From assembly GCA_005879315.1 (NCBI GenBank), contig VBLC01000038.1, forward strand, positions 54,322 through 118,321: DNA of 64,000 bases, read 5' to 3'. The notes below the pieces were generated by a model. The model worked only from the letters and a program-made list of their open reading frames with translations. It was not told where the DNA came from and searched no databases. The DNA is from Deltaproteobacteria bacterium. Its GTDB lineage: Bacteria > Myxococcota > Myxococcia > Myxococcales > 40CM-4-68-19. Positions 37,515 through 48,150 of the stretch are shown in pieces (positions within the stretch are counted from its first letter, which is position 1; every line of letters begins with the position of its first letter). The position numbers were made by a program, and so were the translations under genes.

Positions 37515-37865
37515 TTTGGAAATCTTCCCTTTGAAAAGCTTCATGCCTACCAGGAGTCGCGCAGGTTGCTCGACGCTGTCCGCGAATCCGCCATCTCGGA
37601 GCGCCGCTTGCGGGATCAGGCGCTACGCGCCGCGACCAGCGTCTGCCTGAACATCTCCGAGGGTGCTGGGCGCTCCGGAGCAGCCGACAAGTCGCGGGTC
37701 TATGCCATTGCCCGCGGCGAGAATTGCGAGGTCGCGGCGGCCCTGGACATCGCGCTGGCGGGAGGACTCTGTGTTGCGGAACCCGCTCGCCGCGGGCTCT
37801 TCCATGCGCGGGCTGTCCACGCTTTGTTGTCGGGTCTCATCCGCAGATTTCAAGTCGCCGGATGA
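37506..37865 (+). CDS. S23-type four-helix-bundle protein
   Basis: 119 aa. FEKLHAYQESRRLLDAV at the N-terminus, then QALRAATSVCLNISEGAGR in the second helix (the conserved S/N-I-x-E-G turn), GENCEVAAALDIAL and a C-terminal helix, match the family first seen as intervening-sequence proteins in 23S rRNA genes. The related Avd protein serves diversity-generating retroelements, but no reverse transcriptase is here. Function is unknown; it may bind nucleic acid. It sits inside an inverted-repeat cassette, and its last 15-20 codons recur as a fragment at 49505. The start lies in a strong hairpin. Confidence 0.85.
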   Translation: MTNFGNLPFEKLHAYQESRRLLDAVRESAISERRLRDQALRAATSVCLNISEGAGRSGAADKSRVYAIARGENCEVAAALDIALAGGLCVAEPARRGLFHARAVHALLSGLIRRFQVAG

Positions 37866-37874
37866 GACCCCGCC

Positions 37875-37955
37875 CAAACTGCAGGCGCCAGTGACAACGC
37901 CGCAGGCGCGCCTGTTGCCCCTTCCCTTCCCTTTCCGCCTTTCCCCTTTCCTACC
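37875..37955. repeat. Right inverted-repeat arm of the S23 cassette
   Basis: Begins 10 bases after the S23 stop. It contains GCAGGCGCCAGTGACAACG and a long pyrimidine tract (TTGCCCCTTCCCTTCC onward). It is an inverted copy of 37325-37410 and a direct copy of 49590-49680. Confidence 0.8.
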
Positions 37956-37983
37956 GGCGTTAACTGATCGAGTATTGGGGCGG

Positions 37984-40448
<2,465 letters not shown>

Positions 40449-40452
<4 letters not shown>

Positions 40453-41501
40453 TTCTCCATTGTAGCGCCGGAACCCGCCTTCCTGGTCTGGTGTTTTTGC
40501 TCCTCCGCGTCGAGATCGTCGAAGGCCTTCTGGGCGCGCCAGCGGGTGGCCTCGAGCGGCGTGAGCGTCTTGCCCGGCGGCTCGCTGGAGACGAAGCCGC
40601 GCTTTCCTTCCGGCGGCGGAGCGGGCGGCGCGAGCGTCGCCTTTCCTGGGCGGGCGGGCGCAGCGATCTGATCCGCCTGCTCGTCCGCCGGCGGCGTCTC
40701 GGTGCGCTCGGGCTCGAGCGGCGGCGGCTCGGCCGCGGCCACTTGCTGCGGCGGAGGTGGAGGCGCCTCGCTCCGCCTGGTCTTCTTCGTCTCCACTTGC
40801 GACAGGGTGTCGCCCAGCCACTTTCGCACCACCGAGCTCTTGATGGCGAAGTTGACGCCGGTGATGGCGAGGCCGTCCTCGGAGCGGCGCGCGATGGCGG
40901 TATTGATGCCCACCATATATCCGTTGCCGTCGAGCAGCGGGCCGCCGGAGTTGCCGCGGTTCACGCTGGTCTCCATCTGGTAGACGTCCTTGCCGGCGAC
41001 GCCCTCGAAGCTCGCCCACTCCCCGCCGATGCGGCCGGTGGTCAAAGACCAGCGAGCTCCGTGCTCGGGATGTCCGATGGCCGCGGTCGCCTCTCCCACG
41101 CCGACGTCCCCGTCCGCCAGCGGAATGGTGGGCAGACCGGCCGGCGGTCCGTCGATGAGGAGCAGCGCCAGATCGATCGCGGGATTGAACGACAGCCAGT
41201 GCGCCTTGAAGCCGCGGCGCAGGTCCTGTTCGTTCTGCCCGGTGACGCGGTCGGGCTTGAGGAAGACGAAGAGCTTGTCGAACGGCTTCTTGGTCTGGTG
41301 GTCGAGAATCACGTGCGCGTTGGTCACCACCAGGCCGGAGCGGTGGATGATCGATCCGGTCCCCACCGACCCCGACTCGCCCTGCTCGCCGTAGATGAGC
41401 ACCACGGCGGGCGAGGTATCGTTGTAGAGCTTCTTGTAGTCGATCTCCTCGGCCCGCGCGGCGGCGGCGAGGAGCGAGAGCGCGCAGATGACTCGCGTCA
41501 T
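40449..41501 (-). CDS. Secreted trypsin-like serine protease (S1C) with proline-rich tail
   Basis: 350 aa. A short signal peptide (to about ARA-EE) precedes a trypsin-like domain with complete triad His63 (VTNAHV), Asp110 (PAIDLALL) and Ser185 (RGNSGGPL), as in HtrA/DegP proteases. No PDZ domain follows; instead, residues about 240-325 are Pro/Glu/Ala-rich, then a charged helical end. Likely periplasmic. It overlaps glgP by 4 bases and lies 7 bases downstream of the Ig/beta-barrel gene. Confidence 0.88.
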
Positions 41502-41508
41502 GGTTCGA

Positions 41509-42828
41509 TCACCTCAGCGTCAGCAGATATCCCGCCAGCACCTGCATGCCGCTCAGCCCGCTTCGCAGGCCGGCCGGATTCGAAGGGAGGAGATCGAGCT
41601 GCAGCTGCGCCAGCGCCCGGCCCGGCCCGAGCCAGAGGTTCGCGCCGCCCGCGAGCGTGATGCGCGGCGACCAGCTGTCCTGCGAGGGCTGGCCGGGAAT
41701 CGAGATCGTCTGCTGCTGCATTCCGAAACCGAGCGTGCCGTGGACGTCCAGGGACTGCGCGACCTGGCGCGACCCACGCAATCCGAGCTGGGCGATGCGC
41801 GCTTCCGGCTGCGCCTTCACGATGGCGCCGCCCAGACCCGGCTGCGACACCGAAGTGAAGAATCCCGGACCGAGGTCGAGCGATAGTTCCAGGGGCAGCG
41901 ACTCGAGCCGCAGCGCCGCCTCGAAGAGGATGGTCCCGACCGTCGAGCCGTTGAACGTCGAGCCGCCGCCGCCGACGGCGCCGAGCGAGAAGCTCCACGG
42001 CCTCTGCAATTGCAGCGAGCTGGGCCACTTTTGCCACTGGCCGCCGTGGGTCTCTCCGCCGCGCACCTGCACTTGCGCTGATGCCAGCTGCTCGCCGGAG
42101 TTGGCCTCCACCCGCACGGCGCCGCTCGTCTTGCCGCGCGGCGGCAGGTAGCTGGCCAGATAGACGCCGTGGCCGATCCGATCGACCAGCTTGGCGTCTC
42201 CTTCGGCCGCGCGCAGCTCGATGCGCGCCGAGTCGTCCGGCGAGCCGTCCGGCCGCACCGCGAAGATCTCCAGCTCGAGCGGCGAGCCTTGGCTGGCGGC
42301 GTCGCCGCGCGGGGCAATGCGCAGCCGCGGGAAAGCCGGCGGTTCGAGATCGAGCGGCCTCTGGTTCTTGTTGCCGATCTTGTCGGTGATGTGCAGCGTG
42401 CCCTGCCGCACGCCGGGCGGCACCACCAGGCGCAGCGAGGCGATCCCCTTCGGGTCGGCAGTGACCGGCCCGAACTTGCGCCCGGCCACGTCGATCTCGA
42501 CGGTCGCCTCCGGCCGCGTCTCGATCACCATCGTGTCCGACCCGGAAAGGGGCAGCGCGAGCCACTGCAGCTCGCGGTCGTCGCCCTGATCGATCTGCGC
42601 CAGGATCAGCGCGACCGTGGGAGACTTCAGCTTGGGCGGCTGGTAGCGGGCGCGAACGTCGCGGCCGTCGCGGCTCACGTCGCTCACCGAGCCGACGCTC
42701 GCGCTGAAGGAGATCTTGGCCCCCGCCGGCGCGCGGAGCGAGAGCTCGGCAACGCCGTCCTGCCCGAGGACGAGTTGCGCCGGGTTCGCGGCGAGTTGCG
42801 CGAGGAGCGCGGCGATCAGCGGCGCCAT
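41509..42828 (-). CDS. Exported protein with Ig-like domains and C-terminal beta-barrel-like region
   Basis: 439 aa. A weak signal-like start is followed by beta-rich, invasin/Ig-like repeats (about 15-260; GQDGVAELSLRAPAG, PKGIASLRLVVPPGVRQG and DGSPDDSARIELRAAEGD look like repeat units). The last 170 residues alternate polar and hydrophobic residues, ending AGYLLTLR, like an outer-membrane barrel. I recognise no named family. It overlaps the FecR gene by 13 bases, so the two probably work together at the cell surface. Confidence 0.65.
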   Translation of the reverse strand: MAPLIAALLAQLAANPAQLVLGQDGVAELSLRAPAGAKISFSASVGSVSDVSRDGRDVRARYQPPKLKSPTVALILAQIDQGDDRELQWLALPLSGSDTMVIETRPEATVEIDVAGRKFGPVTADPKGIASLRLVVPPGVRQGTLHITDKIGNKNQRPLDLEPPAFPRLRIAPRGDAASQGSPLELEIFAVRPDGSPDDSARIELRAAEGDAKLVDRIGHGVYLASYLPPRGKTSGAVRVEANSGEQLASAQVQVRGGETHGGQWQKWPSSLQLQRPWSFSLGAVGGGGSTFNGSTVGTILFEAALRLESLPLELSLDLGPGFFTSVSQPGLGGAIVKAQPEARIAQLGLRGSRQVAQSLDVHGTLGFGMQQQTISIPGQPSQDSWSPRITLAGGANLWLGPGRALAQLQLDLLPSNPAGLRSGLSGMQVLAGYLLTLR

Positions 42829-43691
42829 TGCCAGAGTTTCTTCTTGACCTTCACGTCGGGCAAGGAATCGTCCCGCTTCACCGTCTTCTCCATCTCCTTG
42901 CGCCGGCCGAGGGCGTCGACGGTGACCACCGCGACCTTCTGCTTGCCTTGCTTGAGCGGCACTTCAGCGCGGAAGGTGCCGGCCAATTCGACCAGCACCG
43001 GCTGGCCCTGGACGAAGACGCGGCTGCCCGGCTCGACGCGGCCGGACAGTGGCAGGATGGAGCGGTTGGTGTCGCGCTGCCTGGGCCATTCCACCGAGAG
43101 CAGCACGCGCCGCAGCGCCGCGGCCGGAGGGCTGGGCGGGTCGCTCCTGACAATCTTGCTCACCTCGCCCTTGTTCACCTCGACCGTCTTGCCGCCTCCG
43201 CTGAGGTGGACGGTGCCGGTGACGCTGGCCACCGCCACGACGCCGCGGCCGTCGGCGGTGACGAAGAAATGCCCGCCCTGGCTGAAGGCGGTGGCGTCGC
43301 TGCCCTCGATCTCGATGTCGAAGCGGCTGCTCTTGTCCACTTCCGACTCGACGCTGCCGCCGACGCGGGCCCGGAGCGATTTCTTGTCCACCTGCTTGAG
43401 CTCGAGGCGGCTGGACTCGTGCAGTCTCACGCGCACGCCTTCGACCGCGACATCGGCCTCGCCGACGTCGGTGCGCAAGGAGTCGCGCACCGTCAAGCGA
43501 TCGCCCACCTTGACCGGAGACCAGCCGCCGCTGCCGCCGTGCGAGAGCTCGACCGTGCCGCGGCTGGCGGTGACGACGGCTTCGGCGGCGGGCAAGCCGG
43601 CCGCGCTCGCAACGGACGAATTCGTCCCGCGCTTGCAACCGAGCGCGCAGATCGTGGCACACGCGGCGAGCCGCACTGCCGTCCGGACCAT
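42816..43691 (-). CDS. FecR-domain lipoprotein
   Basis: 291 aa. Lipoprotein signal with CALGC (Cys19). The FecR-like domain runs from about 35 to 190: VTASRGTVELSHGG, VKVGDRLTVRDSLRT, ESSRLELKQV and VASVTGTVHLSGGGKTVEV are typical. A second beta domain (about 205-275) has LSGRVEPGSRVFVQGQPV, an Ig-like bacterial fold. No sigma factor is adjacent, so it is not a classical FecR signal transducer. It heads the block with the Ig/barrel protein, protease and glgP. Confidence 0.8.
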   Translation of the reverse strand: MVRTAVRLAACATICALGCKRGTNSSVASAAGLPAAEAVVTASRGTVELSHGGSGGWSPVKVGDRLTVRDSLRTDVGEADVAVEGVRVRLHESSRLELKQVDKKSLRARVGGSVESEVDKSSRFDIEIEGSDATAFSQGGHFFVTADGRGVVAVASVTGTVHLSGGGKTVEVNKGEVSKIVRSDPPSPPAAALRRVLLSVEWPRQRDTNRSILPLSGRVEPGSRVFVQGQPVLVELAGTFRAEVPLKQGKQKVAVVTVDALGRRKEMEKTVKRDDSLPDVKVKKKLWQWRR

Positions 43692-43745
43692 TTCCCGACT
43701 CTAGATGGCCCGGCACGGTGGGAGCAAATACTCGGCCGTTCCACA

Positions 43746-44768
43746 TCAAAGGTACTTGCCCCAGTGCGTTTTTTGCGCCTGGCGGATGCGGTTCAAGGCG
43801 CCTGCGGCTCGTCGCGGAAGGGGATCGAGCGGAGGTGGGCTGGCCCCCGCCAGCACTTCGATGCAGGCGCGCACGCTCCCGGCGAGCGCCGCGAGGTCGT
43901 AGCCGCCTTCGAGGGTCAAGACCATGCGGCCCTGGCAATGCTCGTCGGCGATCTCCTTGACCGCGCCGCAGAGAGCGGCGAAGCCGTCTTCGCTCAAGGC
44001 CATGTCGGCGAGCGGGTCGGCCCGGTGCGCGTCGAAGCCGGCGGAGACGAGAACCAGTTCTGGACGGTAGGCCTGGGCGATCGGAAGAAGCACGTAGTCG
44101 AAGATGGCGGCGTAGTCGTGATCGCCGCAGCCGGCGGGGAGCGGCGCATTGACGGTGTAGCCCTCGCCTTGGCCGAGGCCGATCTCCGACTCGTGGCCGG
44201 TGCCGGGATAGAAGGGGAACTGGTGCGTGCTCATGAAGAGCAGGTCGCGGCGCGATTCGAAGGCGTGCTGGGTACCGTTGCCGTGGTGCACGTCCCAGTC
44301 GACGCAGAGCACCCGCGAGACCCCGCGGGCGTGCGCCTCGGCCGCGGCGACGGCGACGTTGTTGAAGAGGCAGAAGCCCATCGCTCGCGTCTTCTCGGCG
44401 TGGTGTCCCGGCGGCCGCACCAGCGCGAAGGCGCTCTGCGCGCGGCCATCGAGCACCCGGCGCACTCCCTCGGCAGCCGCGCCGGCCGAGAGGCGCGCGG
44501 CTTCGATCGACCCTGGCGAGACCGACGTGTCCGCGTCGAGCGAGGCCTCTTTCCCGGCGAGGCGGAGGATGGCGTCGACGTAGGCCTCCTCGTGCACGCG
44601 AGTGAGCTCCTCGCGCGTCGCTTCTGGAGGCGCGATCCCCTCGGTGCCGGCGATGGGATTGCCCGACAGATCGCTCCAGATGGCGCGCAAGCGGTCGGGC
44701 GACTCGGGATGCATCGGCCCCGGATCGTGGTCGAGACAGCGTGGATCGTAGAGCAGGGCCACCGCCAT
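43746..44768 (-). CDS. Histone deacetylase family protein
   Basis: 340 aa. Class II HDAC/acetoin-utilisation-like, with active-site blocks RPPGHHAE (His-His dyad), VDWDVHHGNGTQ (zinc Asp and His), STHQFPFYPGTG and SAGFDAHRADPLA (second zinc Asp). All catalytic residues are present. In bacteria these enzymes deacetylate proteins, polyamines or small amides. It stands between the FecR block and the radical SAM gene on the same strand. Confidence 0.93.
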   Translation of the reverse strand: MAVALLYDPRCLDHDPGPMHPESPDRLRAIWSDLSGNPIAGTEGIAPPEATREELTRVHEEAYVDAILRLAGKEASLDADTSVSPGSIEAARLSAGAAAEGVRRVLDGRAQSAFALVRPPGHHAEKTRAMGFCLFNNVAVAAAEAHARGVSRVLCVDWDVHHGNGTQHAFESRRDLLFMSTHQFPFYPGTGHESEIGLGQGEGYTVNAPLPAGCGDHDYAAIFDYVLLPIAQAYRPELVLVSAGFDAHRADPLADMALSEDGFAALCGAVKEIADEHCQGRMVLTLEGGYDLAALAGSVRACIEVLAGASPPPLDPLPRRAAGALNRIRQAQKTHWGKYL

Positions 44769-44777
44769 GGGGCGATG

Positions 44778-45827
44778 CTACAGCAACGGCAGCTGCCGGC
44801 CGCGCCCGGGACGCCGGAAGGTGTCCGCTTCCTCCTCCGTCCCGAAGTCGCAGTTCATCCCCAGCCGGCGCACGGTCGACTCGAAGAGAGCGCGCGCCGC
44901 CTCCGCATAAGTTCCTTCGCCGATCTGCCGCAGGCGCCAGCGCGCGTCGTTGAGCTTGCCGCCGCGGGTCTCGCGGATGCGATGGAGGACGCGCTCGGCG
45001 CGCAAGGGAAGGGCAGCGCGCAGCCGCTCGGTGAAGACCTGCGCCACCGATCCAGGGAGGCGGAGGAAGACGAAGCCCGCGCGCCGCGCGCCTGCCGCGT
45101 GCGCGGCCTCGAGGATGCGGGGGATGTCCTCGTCGGAGAGGCCCGGGATGATGGGCGCGATGTTGACGCCGACGTCCAGCCCGGCCCCGGCCAGACGGGC
45201 CACCGTTTCCATCCGCCGCTGCGGCGTTGCGACGAAGGGCTCGAGAGCGCGCGCGTGCTCCTTGCTCCAGATGGGGATGCTGATGGTCACGCTGACGCTG
45301 GCGGTCCGCTGCAGCTCGCCAAGGAGATCGAGGTCGCGCTCCACCAGCGGCGCTTTGCTGATGATGCTCACCGGATTGCGATATTCGGCGCAGGCTTCGA
45401 GGCAGCCGCGGGTCAGCCGATAGGAAGCCTCCAATGGTTGATAGCAATCGGTGACGCCGGAAAAGACGACCAGCTCGCCCTTCCACGAAGGGCGCTCGAA
45501 GGCCTCACGCAAGAGCCGCGGCGCCTCCGGCTTGACGGTGATCTTCCGCTCGAAATCGGTGCCGGCGCCGAGGCCGAGATATTCGTGCGTCGGGCGTGCG
45601 TAGCAATAGGCGCAGCCATGAAAGCAGCCGCGGTAGGGATTGACGCTCCAGGAGAATCCGAGGTCCGGGCTGTCGTTGTGCGAGAGGATCTCGCGGGTGT
45701 GGTCCTGGTAGATCTCCAGCTTCGCTTCGGGGATTTCCTCCAGGTACTCGACCTCGGTCGAGAGCCAGGGGTTGGGCGGGTTCGACACGGGCCGATGCTG
45801 CATGGGGAGAGCATACCCACGGAACAT
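44778..45827 (-). CDS. Radical SAM protein, PA0069/spore-photoproduct-lyase-like family
   Basis: 349 aa. The cluster motif is CFHGCAYC (Cys68, Cys72, Cys75), preceded by SWSVNPYRG, followed by YARPTHEYLGLGAG, which is the signature of PA0069-type proteins. FSGVTDCYQPLEASYRLTRGCLE is also typical. The reaction is unknown; relatives include spore photoproduct lyase. An in-frame ATG at 45803 could be the true start. It ends 9 bases upstream of the HDAC start. Confidence 0.9.
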   Translation of the reverse strand: MFRGYALPMQHRPVSNPPNPWLSTEVEYLEEIPEAKLEIYQDHTREILSHNDSPDLGFSWSVNPYRGCFHGCAYCYARPTHEYLGLGAGTDFERKITVKPEAPRLLREAFERPSWKGELVVFSGVTDCYQPLEASYRLTRGCLEACAEYRNPVSIISKAPLVERDLDLLGELQRTASVSVTISIPIWSKEHARALEPFVATPQRRMETVARLAGAGLDVGVNIAPIIPGLSDEDIPRILEAAHAAGARRAGFVFLRLPGSVAQVFTERLRAALPLRAERVLHRIRETRGGKLNDARWRLRQIGEGTYAEAARALFESTVRRLGMNCDFGTEEEADTFRRPGRGRQLPLL

Positions 45828-45924
45828 CCGTTCAGCAACGCGAGCAGCCGATGATCCGCTCGCGCGGCCGTTGCCAAGCGCCGCTCAAGGTGTAGAAGGG
45901 CGCTCCCCAACGCGGAGGAGCGCA

Positions 45925-46353
45925 ATGGAAAGCCGTGCAACTGCATCGTGGGAAGGCGACCTCATGTCCGGCAGGGGCCGGACCAGCGCGCAGAGCGGCA
46001 CCTTCAAGGACGCGAACCTAAGCTGGAAGGCGCGGACCGAGGGTGCCGCCGGCCACACCACTCCCGAAGAGCTGCTCGCGGCATCGCACGCCAGCTGTTT
46101 CTCGATGGCGCTTTCCAATGGCCTCGCCAAGTCGGGCAAACCAGCCAAGAGGATCGAGACCACCTGCACGGTCGAGTTCGGCCCGAAGCAGGGCGGCGGC
46201 TTCGAGGTGAAGTCGAGCAGGCTGGAAGTGAAAGGCCAGGTACCCGGGATCGATCAAGCCGCTTTCCAGAAAGCAGCCGAGGCGGCCAAGGACGGTTGCC
46301 CGATTTCCAACGCCTTGAAGATTCCCCTCTCGGTCAAAGCCACCCTGCAGTAG
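45925..46353 (+). CDS. OsmC/OhrA family peroxiredoxin
   Basis: 142 aa from ATG 45925, behind GGAGGAG. The two redox cysteines are Cys58 (LAASHASCFSMALS) and Cys125 (AKDGCPISNAL). THTTPEELLAASHA-like GHTTPEELLAASHA fits the OsmC subgroup rather than Ohr. It reduces organic or inorganic peroxides. It converges with the GH28 gene, with 7 bases between stops. Confidence 0.92.
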   Translation: MESRATASWEGDLMSGRGRTSAQSGTFKDANLSWKARTEGAAGHTTPEELLAASHASCFSMALSNGLAKSGKPAKRIETTCTVEFGPKQGGGFEVKSSRLEVKGQVPGIDQAAFQKAAEAAKDGCPISNALKIPLSVKATLQ

Positions 46354-46360
46354 CCAAGCT

Positions 46361-47722
46361 TCAAGGCCGCAGGAGTCCGTTCACCGAGACATCGCGCCGC
46401 ATCACCTCGGCATGGCGGACGTTGTCGTCTCCGACCACGTCGGTGAAGGTCGCGTCGGAGATGATGAGGCCGCGGACCGGCGACTCTGGCAGGCCCTCCA
46501 CATCGAGCGCCGCCACAGCGCCATCGACGGCGAAATCCGAGAGGTGAATGCCTTCGAAGGCGGGCGGAAACCGGCCGGACTGGTCGTCATACTTCATCGT
46601 GATCGCGATCGCGGCCTTGCGAACGCGGCCGCGGAATCCGCTCACGTTCAGGTTCCGCGTGTACCCGCCCCGGCGCGAGTTCGACTTCACCCACACCGCG
46701 TTCCCGACGCCGCGGCCATAGGTGCGGTTCCCGAAGGCGTACACGTTCTCGATCCCGCCGCTCTGCTCGCTGCCGCAGGTGATGAAGCCGAACCGCCCCT
46801 CGGCCTGGCAGCCGACGATGACGACGTTGCGGCAGGGCACCGCCAGACGGCGGCCGTCCTCATCACGGCCGGACTTGATGGCGATGTTGTCGTCGCCCGA
46901 TCCAAACGAGCACCGCCGGATCACGACGCGGTCGCAGGATTCCGGGTCGCATCCGTCGCTGTTCGCCCCGGAATCCCACGTCGTGACGCCGTCGATGGTC
47001 ACGTCCACGCTCGAGATCGGGTGCAACTGCCAGAACTGCGAGCCGGTGAGGGTCACGTCCTGGATGAGAACGCGGGCGCAGCCGAGGGTCTCGAGCATCG
47101 CCGTCCTCAGCCGCCCAACGACCACGCGCTGGTCGCCGAGAAGCCCTCGCCTGACGAGTGGCTCGAGAACTCCCTCGCGATCATCTCCACGGTTCCAGAC
47201 CGCCGTGTCGGACGCGTCCAGAGTGCCGCTGCCGGTGACCGCGACGTCGGTCGCGTCCCGCGCGTAGAGCATCGGCGAGCGGTTGACGCACTCGAGGCCC
47301 TCGTAGCGGGTGCTCACCGCCGGAAAGCGCCCCGGGTCGTCCGAGAACCTGAGAGTCGTCCCCTTGCTGAGGTGGAGATCCACGCGGCTCCGGAGCCGTA
47401 ACGCGCCCGTGCGGAACACTCCCTCGGGGACGACGACGCGCCCGCCCCCGGCGCCATGACACGCGTCGATCGCGTTTTGCAGCGCTTGCGTATCGTCAGC
47501 ACGGCCGTTTCCGCGAGCGCCGAAGGTGGTGAACGTGGCCGCCGGAATGCCGGGCAGCGCGGTCCGGTCGAGGATCGCGTTCGCCTCAGGCCATGGTGTA
47601 GACACCGGCGCCGTTGGCAGCGCGGGAGGAATCGTGGTGGACCGCAAGCACCCGGGAAAGACAGCCCCAGCTGCACCAAGAAGACCTGCGCGGAGAAAGT
47701 CCCGCCGGCCGTATGGTTTCAT
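46361..47722 (-). CDS. Tat-exported GH28-like (polygalacturonase-fold) protein with altered active site
   Basis: 453 aa from ATG 47722. A twin-arginine signal (GRRDFLRAGLLGAAG) ends in a lipobox (FPGC, Cys25). The mature part is a right-handed beta-helix: FGARGNGRADDTQALQNAID is the pectate-lyase-superfamily opening. Of the four GH28 motifs, NSDG and GSGDDN are present (the catalytic Asp residues), but the GHG motif reads FGF (EGRFGFITCGSE) and the RIK motif reads WVK (AVWVKSN). It may act on a different polysaccharide or have lost hydrolase activity. Likely an envelope-bound enzyme. Confidence 0.8.
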   Translation of the reverse strand: MKPYGRRDFLRAGLLGAAGAVFPGCLRSTTIPPALPTAPVSTPWPEANAILDRTALPGIPAATFTTFGARGNGRADDTQALQNAIDACHGAGGGRVVVPEGVFRTGALRLRSRVDLHLSKGTTLRFSDDPGRFPAVSTRYEGLECVNRSPMLYARDATDVAVTGSGTLDASDTAVWNRGDDREGVLEPLVRRGLLGDQRVVVGRLRTAMLETLGCARVLIQDVTLTGSQFWQLHPISSVDVTIDGVTTWDSGANSDGCDPESCDRVVIRRCSFGSGDDNIAIKSGRDEDGRRLAVPCRNVVIVGCQAEGRFGFITCGSEQSGGIENVYAFGNRTYGRGVGNAVWVKSNSRRGGYTRNLNVSGFRGRVRKAAIAITMKYDDQSGRFPPAFEGIHLSDFAVDGAVAALDVEGLPESPVRGLIISDATFTDVVGDDNVRHAEVMRRDVSVNGLLRP

Positions 47723-47763
47723 GAGGCAGCGTAGCCGCCGGCCCGGCCGCCGACCATGAGGAA

Positions 47764-47835
47764 CCGACCCCGAACCCGACCCCGACCGTATCCGTCCCCG
47801 TCCCGGTGAACGTGCACGAACCCGGACCCGGGCCC
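47764..47835. repeat. Degenerate hexamer-periodic array
   Basis: Twelve consecutive 6-base units, starting CCGACC, CCGAAC, CCGACC, CCGACC and drifting to GAACCC, GGACCC, GGGCCC. It shares the 14-mer CGTATCCGTCCCCG with the array at 58672-58729. No protein-like translation. Confidence 0.65.
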
Positions 47836-47859
47836 AGCCTTTGTCTCTTTCAAAACGAA

Positions 47860-47897
47860 GGAGGCCCCGCCGATTCGGGGATTTCGGCGGAGCCTCC
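47860..47897 (-). terminator. Strong hairpin, terminator-like on the minus strand
   Basis: A 14-bp stem with one mismatch: GGAGGCCCCGCCGA (47860-47873) pairs with TCGGCGGAGCCTCC (47884-47897), with a 10-base loop. On the minus strand it is followed by CTTCGTTTTG, a weak U-tract. Since it lies upstream of both neighbouring genes it may end an unseen minus-strand transcript or act as a leader structure. Confidence 0.45.
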
Positions 47898-48150
47898 TCC
47901 CCCGGATCACCGCGACCCAGGGAGTCTGTGCACGGCTGATGCAGCACGGCCCGTGCCAGCGCGCGCAGCGAGTGGAAGCGCAGCATCGACGCCCGGCGGC
48001 AGTCCCGCTCGCGCGACGAAAGCGTCCAACGTGCGCGACAAGCGGCAGGGGATTGCACTGCGGCCTGGGAGAGACGCACCTCCTGGCGTGGACCATGCAA
48101 CGCATCATGTCTGGTCCAGAACGCGCCCGTGGGGCAGACTGACGCTCTCG

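Larger units (their letters stand above)
47723..48150. other. 428-base divergent intergenic region with array and hairpin
   Basis: Lies between the GH28-like and TPR-like genes, which point away from each other, so both promoters should be here. It contains a hexamer-periodic array (47764-47835) and a strong hairpin (47860-47897). The stretch 47900-48150 shows nothing I can name. An upstream extension of the plus-strand frame through the array looks untranslated. Confidence 0.5.

Noticed and set aside
37506..37865. Diversity-generating retroelement, since Avd proteins share the S23 fold
   Set aside because: No reverse transcriptase, no template/variable repeat pair with adenine-specific changes, and no C-type lectin target nearby.
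47806..48150. N-terminal extension of the TPR-like protein
   Set aside because: The frame would pass through the hexamer array and the hairpin, giving protein-unlike sequence, and would bury the signal peptide.
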